Assembly: GCA_029263125.1 (NCBI GenBank)
Contig: JAJCYD010000033.1
Location: forward strand, 124,001 to 188,000
Direction of reading: 5' to 3'
From: Solirubrobacteraceae bacterium
GTDB taxonomy: Bacteria; Actinomycetota; Thermoleophilia; Solirubrobacterales; Solirubrobacteraceae
DNA length: 64,000 nt
Below, one piece after another: positions 8,956 through 16,773 of the stretch (the stretch's first letter is position 1; every line of letters starts with the position of its first letter). Under the pieces are notes generated by a model. It made no database searches and was not told where the DNA came from. It saw nothing but the letters and a program-made list of their open reading frames with translations. Both the position numbers and the translations under genes were made by a program.

Positions 8956-9321
8956 GTGCACGAGTTCGATCTCTCCAGCGCCGTGGTCACGACGGTGACC
9001 AAGCACGCGGCCGGACGCCAGGTCCAGCACGTGACGCTGCGCATCGGGCGACTGCGCCAGGTCGTGCTGAGGACGCTGGAGTTCTACTTCGCGATCGTCG
9101 GCAAGGACACGGTCTGCGAGGGCGCTACGCTGGAGATCATCGACGTGCCCGCCGTGCTGCGGTGCAACACCTGCAAGAACGAGTGGGAGATCGAGATCCC
9201 GGCGTTCATCTGCGGCACCTGTGGTCCGGGCGCGGTCGAGGTCGCGACGGGCGAAGAGTTCATGGTCGAATCGATCGAGGTCGAGGACGAGGAGAACGCC
9301 GCATGCACCGCACCAAGGTGA
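8956..9321 (+). CDS. hypA: HypA nickel metallochaperone
   Basis: The product is 121 residues from a GTG start. It begins Met-His-Glu, the N-terminal nickel site of HypA, and has the zinc ribbon CNTC (Cys70, Cys73) and CGTC (Cys87, Cys90, within one residue). HypA passes Ni(II) to the hydrogenase with HypB. The 3' end overlaps hypB by 19 bp in a different frame. The start was chosen because any longer reading overlaps the protease and lacks the required Met-His. Confidence 0.95.
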   Translation: MHEFDLSSAVVTTVTKHAAGRQVQHVTLRIGRLRQVVLRTLEFYFAIVGKDTVCEGATLEIIDVPAVLRCNTCKNEWEIEIPAFICGTCGPGAVEVATGEEFMVESIEVEDEENAACTAPR

Positions 9322-10076
9322 GAGTCGTCGAGGACGCCCTCGACGCCAACAACACGATCGCCCAGGCCAACCGCGCCGACTTCGATCGCGAGCACGTCAC
9401 GGTCGTCAACCTCATGAGCGCCCCCGGCGCCGGCAAGACGACGCTGCTGGAGAGCGCGCTCGTCGGCCTCGACGAGGAGGGCCTGCGGGTCGGCGTGCTG
9501 GAGGGCGACGTCGCCGGCAGCTTTGACGCAGACCGCCTGTCGGTGCTGCACATCCCGGTCACGCAGCTGAACACCGACAACGGCTTCGGCGGCGAGTGCC
9601 ACCTGGATGCCAACATGGTGCGCTCCGCGCTGCCCGCCGTCGCGCTGGACGACATGGACGTCCTGATCGTCGAGAACGTCGGCAACCTCGTCTGTCCTGC
9701 CGAGTTTCGCATCGGCGAGGACACGCGGATCATGGTCTGCTCGGTCACCGAGGGCGAGGACAAGCCGCTGAAGTACCCGCTGATGTTCCGCGCCTGCGAG
9801 CTCGTCGTCATCAACAAGACCGACCTCCTGGCGCACCTGGACTTCGACGCCGACCTGCTGGAGCGCAACGTCAAGCAGGTCAATCCCGACGCCACGGTCA
9901 TGCGCGTCAGCGCGAAGACCGGCGAGGGGGTCGAAGCGTTCCGCGCGTGGCTCAAGGCGCTGCCGGAGCGGATGGGCGACGCGTCCCACGGTCACGATCA
10001 TGATCACGACGGCCATGACCATGATCACGACCACGGGCACGATCACCACGACCACGAGCAGGTCACGACCGCGTGA
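9303..10076 (+). CDS. hypB: HypB nickel-insertion GTPase with C-terminal His tail
   Basis: The product is 257 residues from ATG 9303, inside the 3' end of hypA. It is a SIMIBI GTPase: P-loop APGAGKTT (40-47), the metal-site Cys99-His100 in GGECH, Cys131, and NKTD (171-174) for guanine. HypB drives nickel insertion with HypA. Two features are unusual: the N-terminal CxxCGC motif is absent, and a run with 12 His in residues 229-251 lies at the C-terminus, whereas nickel-storing HypBs usually carry it near the N-terminus. The tail may store Ni or Zn. The stop overlaps the next GTG. Confidence 0.96.
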   Translation: MHRTKVRVVEDALDANNTIAQANRADFDREHVTVVNLMSAPGAGKTTLLESALVGLDEEGLRVGVLEGDVAGSFDADRLSVLHIPVTQLNTDNGFGGECHLDANMVRSALPAVALDDMDVLIVENVGNLVCPAEFRIGEDTRIMVCSVTEGEDKPLKYPLMFRACELVVINKTDLLAHLDFDADLLERNVKQVNPDATVMRVSAKTGEGVEAFRAWLKALPERMGDASHGHDHDHDGHDHDHDHGHDHHDHEQVTTA

Positions 10077-11290
10077 AGCTCGCGCCCGGCGCCATGCGCG
10101 TCGAGGCCCTGCTGCGGGAGCGCAGCGAGGCCAACGCGCACTTCTTTCAGACTGAGGCCGAGCGCCTCTCCAAGCTCTGCCACAAGATGGCCGAGCGCTT
10201 CGCGCGCGAAGGGCGCCTCGTGGCGTTCGGCGCATCGCCGGCCGATCGCTCCGACGCGCGCCACGTCGCGGTGGAGTTCGTGCACCCGGTCATCGTCGGC
10301 AAGCGGGCGCTGCCCGCGCTCGGTCTGGCGGGCGAGGGCGGGCAGATCGCCCCGCAGGTCGCGCTGGAGGCCGAGGCCGAGGACATCGCGATGGCCTTCG
10401 GCGACGAGCCCGACATCCTCGCCGCGCTGGCCGCAGCCCGCAAGCGGGGCTGCCTGACGATCGCCTTCACGCTCGGCTCCGGCGCCGAATGGGAGTTCGA
10501 CCTGGAGGCCATCTCCGATCCCCTGATCCGCCAGGAGATCGTGGAAACGCTCTACCACACGCTGTGGGAGCACGTCCACATCTTCCTCGACAACCGCGGC
10601 CTGCTCGAAGGCCGGGCGGCGCGCCCGGTGCACGACTCCGGCGCGTCAAGCTTCCTCTATCCGTTCCTCGGCCAGCAGGAGACCGACCTCGACGCGATCC
10701 TCGCCGACGTCAAGCAGTCGATCCTGCTCAAGGCCGACGAGATCGGCGCGCTGCGCACGCAGACGCTGACGGAGTTCGGCGCCGGGCTGCTGGATGCCGG
10801 TCAGATCCTGCGCGAGCGACTGGACGCCGGGGGCCGCTTGATCGCGCTGGGCAACGGCGGTTCGGCAACCGACGCGATGGACGTCGTCGCGGACTTCCGC
10901 ACGCCGATGTTCGGCGGTCCGCCGCGGCGCGCGCTGGACCTCACCGAGGACACGGGCATCATCACGGCGGTGGCCAATGACATCGGCACCGACGCGATCT
11001 TCCTGCGCCAGGTCATCGCCTACGGCCGCGAGGGCGACGTGCTGCTCGCGCTGTCGACGAGCGGCAACTCGCTGAGCATTCTGGAGGCGCTGCGCGAGGG
11101 GCGCAAGCGCGGCATGGTCACGATGGCGTTCGTCGGCTACGACGGTGGCAACGTCGCCGCGGACAATCTCGCCGACCACGTCTTCGTCAGCCGCTCGGAG
11201 AACATCCCGCGCATCCAGGAGGCGCACGCCAGCGGCTACCACGTGCTGCGAGAGCTCGTGGAGCTGGCGGAGCCCGCGACCGAGTCGTGA
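10073..11290 (+). CDS. Double SIS-domain (phosphoheptose-isomerase-like) protein in the hyp operon
   Basis: The product is 405 residues from GTG 10073, overlapping the hypB stop. The second half is a GmhA-like SIS domain: LIALGNGGSATDAMDVVADF is the sugar-phosphate loop, followed by LALSTSGNSLSILEAL. The first half looks like a decayed SIS domain (RLVAFGASPADRSDARHVAV) lacking the Ser-rich loop. SIS proteins bind or isomerise phosphosugars, yet this one lies between hypB and hypF. Similar genes are recalled in mycobacterial group 1h clusters. Its hydrogenase role is unknown. Confidence 0.88.
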   Translation: MKLAPGAMRVEALLRERSEANAHFFQTEAERLSKLCHKMAERFAREGRLVAFGASPADRSDARHVAVEFVHPVIVGKRALPALGLAGEGGQIAPQVALEAEAEDIAMAFGDEPDILAALAAARKRGCLTIAFTLGSGAEWEFDLEAISDPLIRQEIVETLYHTLWEHVHIFLDNRGLLEGRAARPVHDSGASSFLYPFLGQQETDLDAILADVKQSILLKADEIGALRTQTLTEFGAGLLDAGQILRERLDAGGRLIALGNGGSATDAMDVVADFRTPMFGGPPRRALDLTEDTGIITAVANDIGTDAIFLRQVIAYGREGDVLLALSTSGNSLSILEALREGRKRGMVTMAFVGYDGGNVAADNLADHVFVSRSENIPRIQEAHASGYHVLRELVELAEPATES

Positions 11291-13587
11291 GCACGGCCGC
11301 GGAGGGTTCACCTCGACCCTCGACGACGCTTCGGCGGGTGCGGGCGCGCGTCGACGGCACGGTGCAGGGTGTGGGATACCGACCGTTCGTCTATCGCCTG
11401 GCGCAGGAGTTCGGGATCGCCGGGTGGGTGCTCAACGACGAACGTGGCGTGCTGGTCGAAGCCGAGGGCCCCGCCGACGTCGTCGAGGCGTTCCTGGATC
11501 GGCTGCGCGCCGACGCGCCGCCGCTGGCCGACGTGCGCGGAGTCGAGGCCGAGGACATCGATGCGCTGGGCGACCCGGGCTTTCAGATCGTCGCCAGCCA
11601 ACGAGGCGGGGCCGCGACGGCTCCCGTCACGGTCGACTCGGCGACGTGCGAGGACTGCCTCGCGGAGCTGGCCGACCCAGCCGATCGTCGTCACCGCTAT
11701 CCGTTTCTGAACTGCACGAACTGCGGGCCGCGCTTCACGATCGTGACCGGGATCCCCTACGACCGGCCGGCGACGACGATGGCGGGCTTCGTCATGTGCG
11801 ACGCCTGCCAGGCCGAGTACGACGATCCGCTGAACCGCCGCTTCCATGCACAGCCCAACGCCTGCCCCGCCTGTGGACCTCGGGTGCGCCTGGTCGAGCG
11901 CGACGGGTTGGAGGTCGAGACCGACGACGCGATGCGCGCCGCGGCGCAGGACCTGCTCGACGGGCGGATCCTCGCGATCAAGGGCCTCGGCGGCTATCAC
12001 CTCGCGTGCCGCGCTGACGACGAGACCGTTGTCGCCGCGCTGCGCGCGCGCAAGCGCCGCGAGGACCGGCCGTTCGCGCTGCTCGTCGCCGACGTCGAGG
12101 CGGCGCGACGCCTCGTGACGCTGAGCGAGCCCGAGCAGGCGCTGCTCACCTCACGCCAGCGGCCGATCGTGCTCGCGCGCCGCCTGCCCGACGCGCCCGT
12201 CGCGCCGTCCGTCGCGCCTCGGGCCCCGGATCTCGGCGTGATGCTCCCCTACACGCCGCTTCACCAGCTGCTGGCCACCGACGCCGGCGTGGCGCTGGTG
12301 ATGACCAGCGGCAACGTCTCCGACGAGCCGATCGCCTTCGACGACGGCGACGCGCGCGAGCGCCTGGAGCAGATCGCCGATCGCTTTCTCGTCCACGATC
12401 GCCCGATCGCCACGCGCACCGACGACTCCGTCGTGCGGGTGGTGCGCGAGCGGCCACTGCTCATGCGCCGCTCGCGCGGCCACACGCCCGCGGCGCTGGA
12501 TCTGCCCGTCGCCTCTGCGCGGCATCTGCTCGGCGTCGGCGCCGAGCAGAAGAACGCGTTCTGCGTGGCCAAGGGCGACCGTGCGTGGCCGAGCCATCAC
12601 ATCGGCGACATCAAGAACTACGAGACGCTGACATCGCTGCGCGATGGCGTCACGCACTTCGAGGCGCTGTTCGAGGTCGCGCCGGAGGTCGTCGCGCACG
12701 ACCTGCATCCCGACTACCTCTCGACGCGCTACGCGCTGGAGCGCGAAGGGGTCGAGCTCGTCGAGGTTCAGCACCATCACGCGCATCTTGCGGCGACGCT
12801 CGCCGAGCACGGCGAGACGGGACCGGCGGTCGGCGCGATCTACGACGGCACGGGCCTGGGCAGCGACGGGACGATCTGGGGTGGGGAGATCCTCGTCGGC
12901 GGCCTGGCGGACTTCGAGCGCGCCGGGCGTCTGGCCGGCGTCTGGCTGCCCGGCGGTGAGGGCGCGATCCGCGAGCCGTGGCGGATGGCGTGCTCGTGGC
13001 TGACGCAGATGCGCGAGCCGCTGCCGCCCGCGTTCGAGCCGATCGCCCAGCAGCGCTGGAACATGGTCGCGCGGATGGTCATGACCGGCGTCGGCGCCAC
13101 CTCGACGTCGAGTGCCGGCCGCCTCTTCGACGCTGTGGCGGCGATGTGCGGCGTGCGACTGGAGGTCAGCTACGAGGGCCAGGCGGCCGTCGAGTTCGAG
13201 GCCCTTGCCGATCCGGGCGCCGCCGAGCCCTACGAGTTTCAGCTGCAGGCGATCGCGCCCGTCGTCATGAACCCCCAGCCGGCGATCCGCGCCGTGCTCG
13301 CAGACCTCGCCGCCGGCGTGCCGGTGTCGACGATCTCGGCGCGCTTTCACGCCGGCCTGGCACGTGTGACCGTCGAGGCGTGCGTGCTCGCCGCCGAGCG
13401 CGCGGACGTGGACCTCGCCGTGCTGTCGGGCGGCGTCTTTCAGAACCGCCTGCTGCTCGAGCTCACGGCGGCCGGTCTGGAGTCGGCGGGCCTGCGCGTG
13501 CTCGTCCCGGAGCGCCTACCCCCGAACGATGGGCAGATCGCTTTCGGCCAGGTGGCGGTGGCGGCCGCGCGCGAGGCGGCTGGCTGA
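11287..13587 (+). CDS. hypF: HypF carbamoyltransferase
   Basis: The product is 766 residues from GTG 11287, overlapping the previous stop. HypF makes carbamoyl-adenylate from carbamoyl phosphate and ATP and loads HypE's C-terminal Cys, providing cyanide ligands. Domains in order are an acylphosphatase (VDGTVQGVGYRPFVYRLAQ, about 18-36), two zinc-finger pairs (CEDC with CTNC, CDAC with CPAC, about 119-198), a YrdC-like domain (about 215-390) and a Kae1-like domain with the metal motif VQHHHAH (about 493-499). All key features are intact. It is the last gene of the hydrogenase run. Confidence 0.97.
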   Translation: MSTAAEGSPRPSTTLRRVRARVDGTVQGVGYRPFVYRLAQEFGIAGWVLNDERGVLVEAEGPADVVEAFLDRLRADAPPLADVRGVEAEDIDALGDPGFQIVASQRGGAATAPVTVDSATCEDCLAELADPADRRHRYPFLNCTNCGPRFTIVTGIPYDRPATTMAGFVMCDACQAEYDDPLNRRFHAQPNACPACGPRVRLVERDGLEVETDDAMRAAAQDLLDGRILAIKGLGGYHLACRADDETVVAALRARKRREDRPFALLVADVEAARRLVTLSEPEQALLTSRQRPIVLARRLPDAPVAPSVAPRAPDLGVMLPYTPLHQLLATDAGVALVMTSGNVSDEPIAFDDGDARERLEQIADRFLVHDRPIATRTDDSVVRVVRERPLLMRRSRGHTPAALDLPVASARHLLGVGAEQKNAFCVAKGDRAWPSHHIGDIKNYETLTSLRDGVTHFEALFEVAPEVVAHDLHPDYLSTRYALEREGVELVEVQHHHAHLAATLAEHGETGPAVGAIYDGTGLGSDGTIWGGEILVGGLADFERAGRLAGVWLPGGEGAIREPWRMACSWLTQMREPLPPAFEPIAQQRWNMVARMVMTGVGATSTSSAGRLFDAVAAMCGVRLEVSYEGQAAVEFEALADPGAAEPYEFQLQAIAPVVMNPQPAIRAVLADLAAGVPVSTISARFHAGLARVTVEACVLAAERADVDLAVLSGGVFQNRLLLELTAAGLESAGLRVLVPERLPPNDGQIAFGQVAVAAAREAAG

Positions 13588-13691
13588 CCTGCCGGCGGAT
13601 CGCGCAGGTCGATGGTCGGCTGCCTCCGCTGCTCGATGTCACGCACGGAGGCGTGCACAACTGCCGGGTCGCGGTTGCCCTCTGAGCGAGG

Positions 13692-13726
13692 CGTCAGTAC
13701 TGCATCAGAGTGATGCAGTACTGACG
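13692..13726. terminator. Perfect 16-bp hairpin after the hydrogenase run
   Basis: The arms CGTCAGTACTGCATCA and TGATGCAGTACTGACG pair perfectly around the loop GAG. It lies 105 bp after the hypF stop and about 104 bp before the next gene. There is no T-run after it, and its AT content is high for this genome. It could be a factor-assisted terminator or 3' mRNA stabiliser, or a protein-binding palindrome. The remaining 13588-13830 sequence holds no gene I can support. Confidence 0.6.
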
Positions 13727-13830
13727 GATGTGATCGTGGACGGAATCGATCCGTCGCTTCTGCACGCCGATTCCAGGAAACGCGGTGGTGCTGCCGATCG
13801 CCGTCCGCGAACCGCGCGTATCCTCTGCCC

Positions 13831-14274
13831 ATGGACGGCTTCGCTCTCAGCGAACGCTGGAACGGCTGGTCTGATCTGAACGTCATGGCCGAGGCGGCGC
13901 GTGCCGCCGCTGATGCCGGGCCGCTGGATCCGATCGTCTGCGAGATCACGCTGGACTGGGATGACGACGAGACGACACTGCACAGCCTCGAAGAGTTGCA
14001 GGCGCTGCTTCGCAGCGGCGCGGTGCCCGAGGCGCTGGAGATCGAGGTTGCCCACATCGTCGAGTCCGAGGCGAGCCTGAACCTCGCCTACAACGGCCGC
14101 TGGCTGCAGATCAACGGCGCCGGCAGCGACTGGGAGCGCGCTGGGAACGCCTACCGCGCGGCGCAGGTCGAGATCGCGCTCGTCGCCGGGATCACGACGT
14201 TCAAGCTGCCGACGCTGCCGCGCGACACCGTCGCCGAGACACGCAAGCGCCTCAACCAGCCTCCGGAGGCGTAG
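13831..14274 (+). CDS. Hypothetical protein, 147 aa
   Basis: I do not recognise a family. The product is a soluble acidic protein (ITLDWDDDETTLHSLEEL) with a C-terminal LPRDTVAETRKRLNQPPEA. No signal peptide, membrane helix or Cys motif is seen. The ATG at 13831 follows a short leader after the hairpin. It converges with, and overlaps by 23 bp, the gene on the opposite strand. Confidence 0.65.
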   Translation: MDGFALSERWNGWSDLNVMAEAARAAADAGPLDPIVCEITLDWDDDETTLHSLEELQALLRSGAVPEALEIEVAHIVESEASLNLAYNGRWLQINGAGSDWERAGNAYRAAQVEIALVAGITTFKLPTLPRDTVAETRKRLNQPPEA

Positions 14275-14650
14275 GGCCGTCCGCCGGCAGCTCGTCGGCG
14301 GCGTCGTCGTGGGTGAACCAGTCGGGGATCGTCAGCGGCGCGTCCGGTGAGGCGTCGAGGCCGTCCGGCGGCCAGCGCTGCGGGTACGGCGGCTGCTTCC
14401 AGACCCACTGCTCGCCGGTATAGGCGTGGTGGAAGCGAATCGACTTCAGCAGCTTCTTGCGATGCTGGGGGCAGGCGTAGCGGCGCGGTCCGAGCAGTCC
14501 GCCGGCGTGCCACACGAGCCAGTTGCCGGGCATCGCGTCGATCAGCTCGCCGAAGAGGTCTTCGCGCGTCGACGCGCCGATGCTGTTGCGCGTCGCCTCG
14601 TCGGCCACGCAGCCGCAGATGTCGCAGCGAAACCAGTAGCGGACGGGCAT
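14252..14650 (-). CDS. Hypothetical zinc-ribbon-like protein, 132 aa
   Basis: The N-terminus RYWFRCDICGC has a CxxC pair and a second Cys/His group occurs at RYACPQHRKK, a pattern that could bind one zinc. The middle is rich in Trp and Tyr (AYTGEQWVWKQPPYPQRWP). No catalytic motif or membrane segment is visible and I cannot assign a function. It converges with the 13831 gene. The region 14651-14708 between it and the next hairpin holds nothing else recognisable. Confidence 0.65.
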   Translation of the reverse strand: MPVRYWFRCDICGCVADEATRNSIGASTREDLFGELIDAMPGNWLVWHAGGLLGPRRYACPQHRKKLLKSIRFHHAYTGEQWVWKQPPYPQRWPPDGLDASPDAPLTIPDWFTHDDAADELPADGPTPPEAG

Positions 14651-14708
14651 GGTTGAAGCGTAGGCCCGATCGGGCGCTCACGCCAGCCCCATCGTTCGGT
14701 CGTTGCAA

Positions 14709-14736
14709 CGGGTCGGGCACGCGGGTGCCCGACCCG
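14709..14736 (-). terminator. Terminator-like hairpin after the His-rich peptide gene
   Basis: The 12-bp arms CGGGTCGGGCAC and GTGCCCGACCCG pair perfectly around a 4-base loop. On the - strand it begins about 10 bp after the stop of the His-rich gene, the expected place for the end of the arsR/His-rich transcript. There is no clear T-run. Confidence 0.65.
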
Positions 14737-14745
14737 GCGTCCTGA

Positions 14746-14943
14746 TCACGCGTGCTCGTGCTCGTGGACGTCCTCGACGCCCTCCTCGTGCACATGGGTG
14801 TGCGCGTGCATCTCGCCATCGTGCTCGTGCTCGTGGGCGTGCTCGACGTGCTCGTGGTCGTGCTCGGTGTGGGCGTGGACGTGGGTCTCGCCGTCGTGCT
14901 CGTGCTCATGGACGTGCGGTGCGTCGTGGGTGTGCTCTGTCAT
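14746..14943 (-). CDS. Histidine-rich small protein (65 aa, 23 His), candidate metal buffer
   Basis: Of 65 residues, 23 are His and 15 are Glu, mostly in alternating H-x-H patterns with no Cys. An internal duplication is visible: HVHEHEHDGETHVHAH (10-25) matches HAHEHEHDGEMHAHTH (35-50). Such sequences bind Zn, Ni or Co. The ATG overlaps the stop of a zinc-type ArsR repressor gene (ATGA), so both are made together, and zur and znuBCA lie just upstream. A cytoplasmic metal buffer or chaperone released when metal is high is the natural reading, but no family is recognised and low complexity makes homology hard to judge. Confidence 0.75.
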   Translation of the reverse strand: MTEHTHDAPHVHEHEHDGETHVHAHTEHDHEHVEHAHEHEHDGEMHAHTHVHEEGVEDVHEHEHA

Positions 14944-15323
14944 GCGTGCTCCTCTGTCGGGGTTGTCGTGTCGCCGGCGCGCAGATGCTCGATGTGTCGC
15001 AGCGCCTCGTCGAGCAGCGCCGCCACGTGCGAGTCGTAGAGCCCGTAGATCACGTGACGGCCGTTGCGGTTGCCCAGGACGAAGCCCAGGTCGCGCAGGA
15101 TGCGCAGCTGATGGGAGACCGCCGGCTGCTCCATCTCGACGGCGAGGGCAAGCTCGCCGACGGTGCTCGCTCCCTCGCGCAGGCGCGCGAGGATCCGCAC
15201 GCGGCTCGGCGTCGCCAGCGCGCTCATGACGCGCGCGACGTGGCGTGCGTCAGCGGTGGTGACCGGTGTGCCCGGGCCGGCGTGGTGTGCGAATCCCATC
15301 CACTGTGATGCTGGCATGCACAT
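14940..15323 (-). CDS. ArsR/SmtB-family zinc-type repressor
   Basis: The product is up to 127 residues. The winged helix is clear (LATPSRVRILARL, then MEQPAVSHQLRILRDLGFV). The last helix reads YDSHVAALLDEALRHIEH: Asp97-x-His99-x10-His110-x2-His113, exactly the alpha-5 zinc site of CzrA/SmtB-type sensors. It should repress its own transcript and release it when Zn (or Co/Ni) binds. The true start may be the ATG at 15299 (codon 9), because the first ATG lies inside a palindrome that looks like the operator. It is coupled to the His-rich gene downstream. Confidence 0.9.
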   Translation of the reverse strand: MCMPASQWMGFAHHAGPGTPVTTADARHVARVMSALATPSRVRILARLREGASTVGELALAVEMEQPAVSHQLRILRDLGFVLGNRNGRHVIYGLYDSHVAALLDEALRHIEHLRAGDTTTPTEEHA

Positions 15324-15332
15324 GTGTGCATG
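15315..15332. promoter_or_regulatory. Candidate ArsR operator palindrome
   Basis: CATGCACA and TGTGCATG form a perfect 8-2-8 palindrome over the first annotated codons of arsR. ArsR/SmtB sensors bind imperfect palindromes of this size at their own promoters. Only a 30-bp gap separates zur and arsR, so arsR either has its own promoter here or is also read from the znu-zur transcript. Confidence 0.55.
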
Positions 15333-15353
15333 TCAAACGGGAACCTGTTTCGA

Positions 15354-15824
15354 TCAGCGCCGTCGCTGCGTGCGCGCGCACGTGGGACACAGCCCGACGA
15401 TGGGGAAGTGCGAGAAGCGCGCCTCGAAGCCCGACAGCTCGCGCACCGCCGCGCGCACGTCATCGAGCGAGGCGGGATCGACGGACTCGACGACGCCGCA
15501 GGACTCGCAGGCCAGGTACTCGCGGTCCGCGCGGCTCTCCAGCACGTAGCGCCCCGGCCCGTGGCCGGCGTGGAAGTGGCGCACGAGCCCGAGGCCGCCG
15601 AGCGTCTCGAGGTTGCGGTACACCGACGCGATGTCCGACTGGGTCATCGTCCCGCCGAGGCCGTCGGCGATCTCCTCGGCGGAGATCGGCCCCTTGGCGG
15701 CGAGCAGGGCTTCGAGCACCAGCCGCCGGGCCGACGTGAGCCGCAGGCCGCTGCGCCGGACCGCCGCGATTGCCTCGTTGAGGTCCGCCACCACCACCGG
15801 CTGCCTGTCGGGTGAAACCGTCAC
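15354..15824 (-). CDS. zur: Fur-family regulator, probably zinc uptake regulator Zur
   Basis: The product is 156 residues. The Fur-type DNA-binding domain includes LRLTSARRLVLEALL and SDIASVYRNLETL. Metal ligands visible are His83, His85, His88 (HFHAGH) and two CxxC pairs (Cys106/109 and Cys146/149) for the structural zinc. Gene order znuA-znuC-znuB-zur on one strand points to Zur rather than Fur or PerR. It would repress zinc uptake when zinc is sufficient. It lies 91 bp after the znuB stop. Confidence 0.85.
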   Translation of the reverse strand: MTVSPDRQPVVVADLNEAIAAVRRSGLRLTSARRLVLEALLAAKGPISAEEIADGLGGTMTQSDIASVYRNLETLGGLGLVRHFHAGHGPGRYVLESRADREYLACESCGVVESVDPASLDDVRAAVRELSGFEARFSHFPIVGLCPTCARTQRRR

Positions 15825-15915
15825 GTCCCGCCTCTCCTCGCGTCTGCGCTGACCGCAAACGTAGACGACAAGCAGGACGCGCGGGGTGTCGACGGCAGGG
15901 CTAGTGGACGACGCT

Positions 15916-16773
15916 CTAGCGCGCGTGCGCCGGACGCAAGCCGTTCCTGCGACCGCGAACCAGTGGCCCGGTCCCCATGAAGACCACGGCGAACAGCGTC
16001 GCGGCGACGAGCACGATCGTCGGGCCGGACTGCACGTCGAGGTGGTAGCTGAGGTTCATGCCCACGAAGCCGCAGCAGGCGCCGATGAGCGAGGACATCC
16101 ATAGCATGCGGCTGAAGGACGTCGTCAGCATCCGCGCGACGGCTGGCGGGATGACGAGCGCGGCGGCGATCAGCGTGACGCCGAGGATCTTCATCGTCGC
16201 GAGGATCGATCCGGCCAGCACGAGCATCAGCAGGGCGTCCATGCGCGCGGTGTTGACGCCCGAGACCTCGGCGACCTCCGGGTCGAACGTCGTGAACAGC
16301 AGCGCGCGGTAGCGCAGGAAGACGAGCGTCGAGGCGAGCACCGACACGACCGCGATCGCGATGACGTCCTGCGTCCCGACCCCGAGGATGCTGCCGAACA
16401 GTGCGGCGTCGAAGCTTCCGCCCTCGCCGTCGAAGAAGGCGAACAGCGCCAGGCCGAGCGCGAACGAGGCGGTCGTGATGACGCCGATCGCGGCGTCGGA
16501 GCGGATCACGCGCCGCCGCGTGACGCCGTTGATCATCAGCGCCGACGCCACGCCCCACGCACCGGCGCCGAGCAGGAAGTTGATGCCCAGCAGCGTGCTC
16601 GCCGCGAAGCCGCCGAAGATCGCGTGCGACAGGCCGTGGCCGATGTAGCTCATGCCCTTGAGCACGACGTACACGCCGACGAGGCCGCACAGCGCGCCGG
16701 CCATCGTCGCGACGATCAGCCCGTTGCGAAAGAACTCGAACTCGAACGGGCGCAGCAGCTCGGCGGCCATCAT
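15916..16773 (-). CDS. znuB: Zinc/manganese ABC transporter permease (ZnuB family)
   Basis: The product is 285 residues from the ATG at 16773, which overlaps the znuC stop; reading further upstream merges into antisense-frame sequence over znuC. It is an ABC-3 family permease with about eight hydrophobic helices (for example LIVATMAGALCGLVGVYVVL and ILATMKILGVTLIAAALVIP). It forms the channel for the metal delivered by ZnuA. Metal specificity (Zn against Mn) is inferred from the neighbouring zur. Confidence 0.93.
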   Translation of the reverse strand: MMAAELLRPFEFEFFRNGLIVATMAGALCGLVGVYVVLKGMSYIGHGLSHAIFGGFAASTLLGINFLLGAGAWGVASALMINGVTRRRVIRSDAAIGVITTASFALGLALFAFFDGEGGSFDAALFGSILGVGTQDVIAIAVVSVLASTLVFLRYRALLFTTFDPEVAEVSGVNTARMDALLMLVLAGSILATMKILGVTLIAAALVIPPAVARMLTTSFSRMLWMSSLIGACCGFVGMNLSYHLDVQSGPTIVLVAATLFAVVFMGTGPLVRGRRNGLRPAHAR

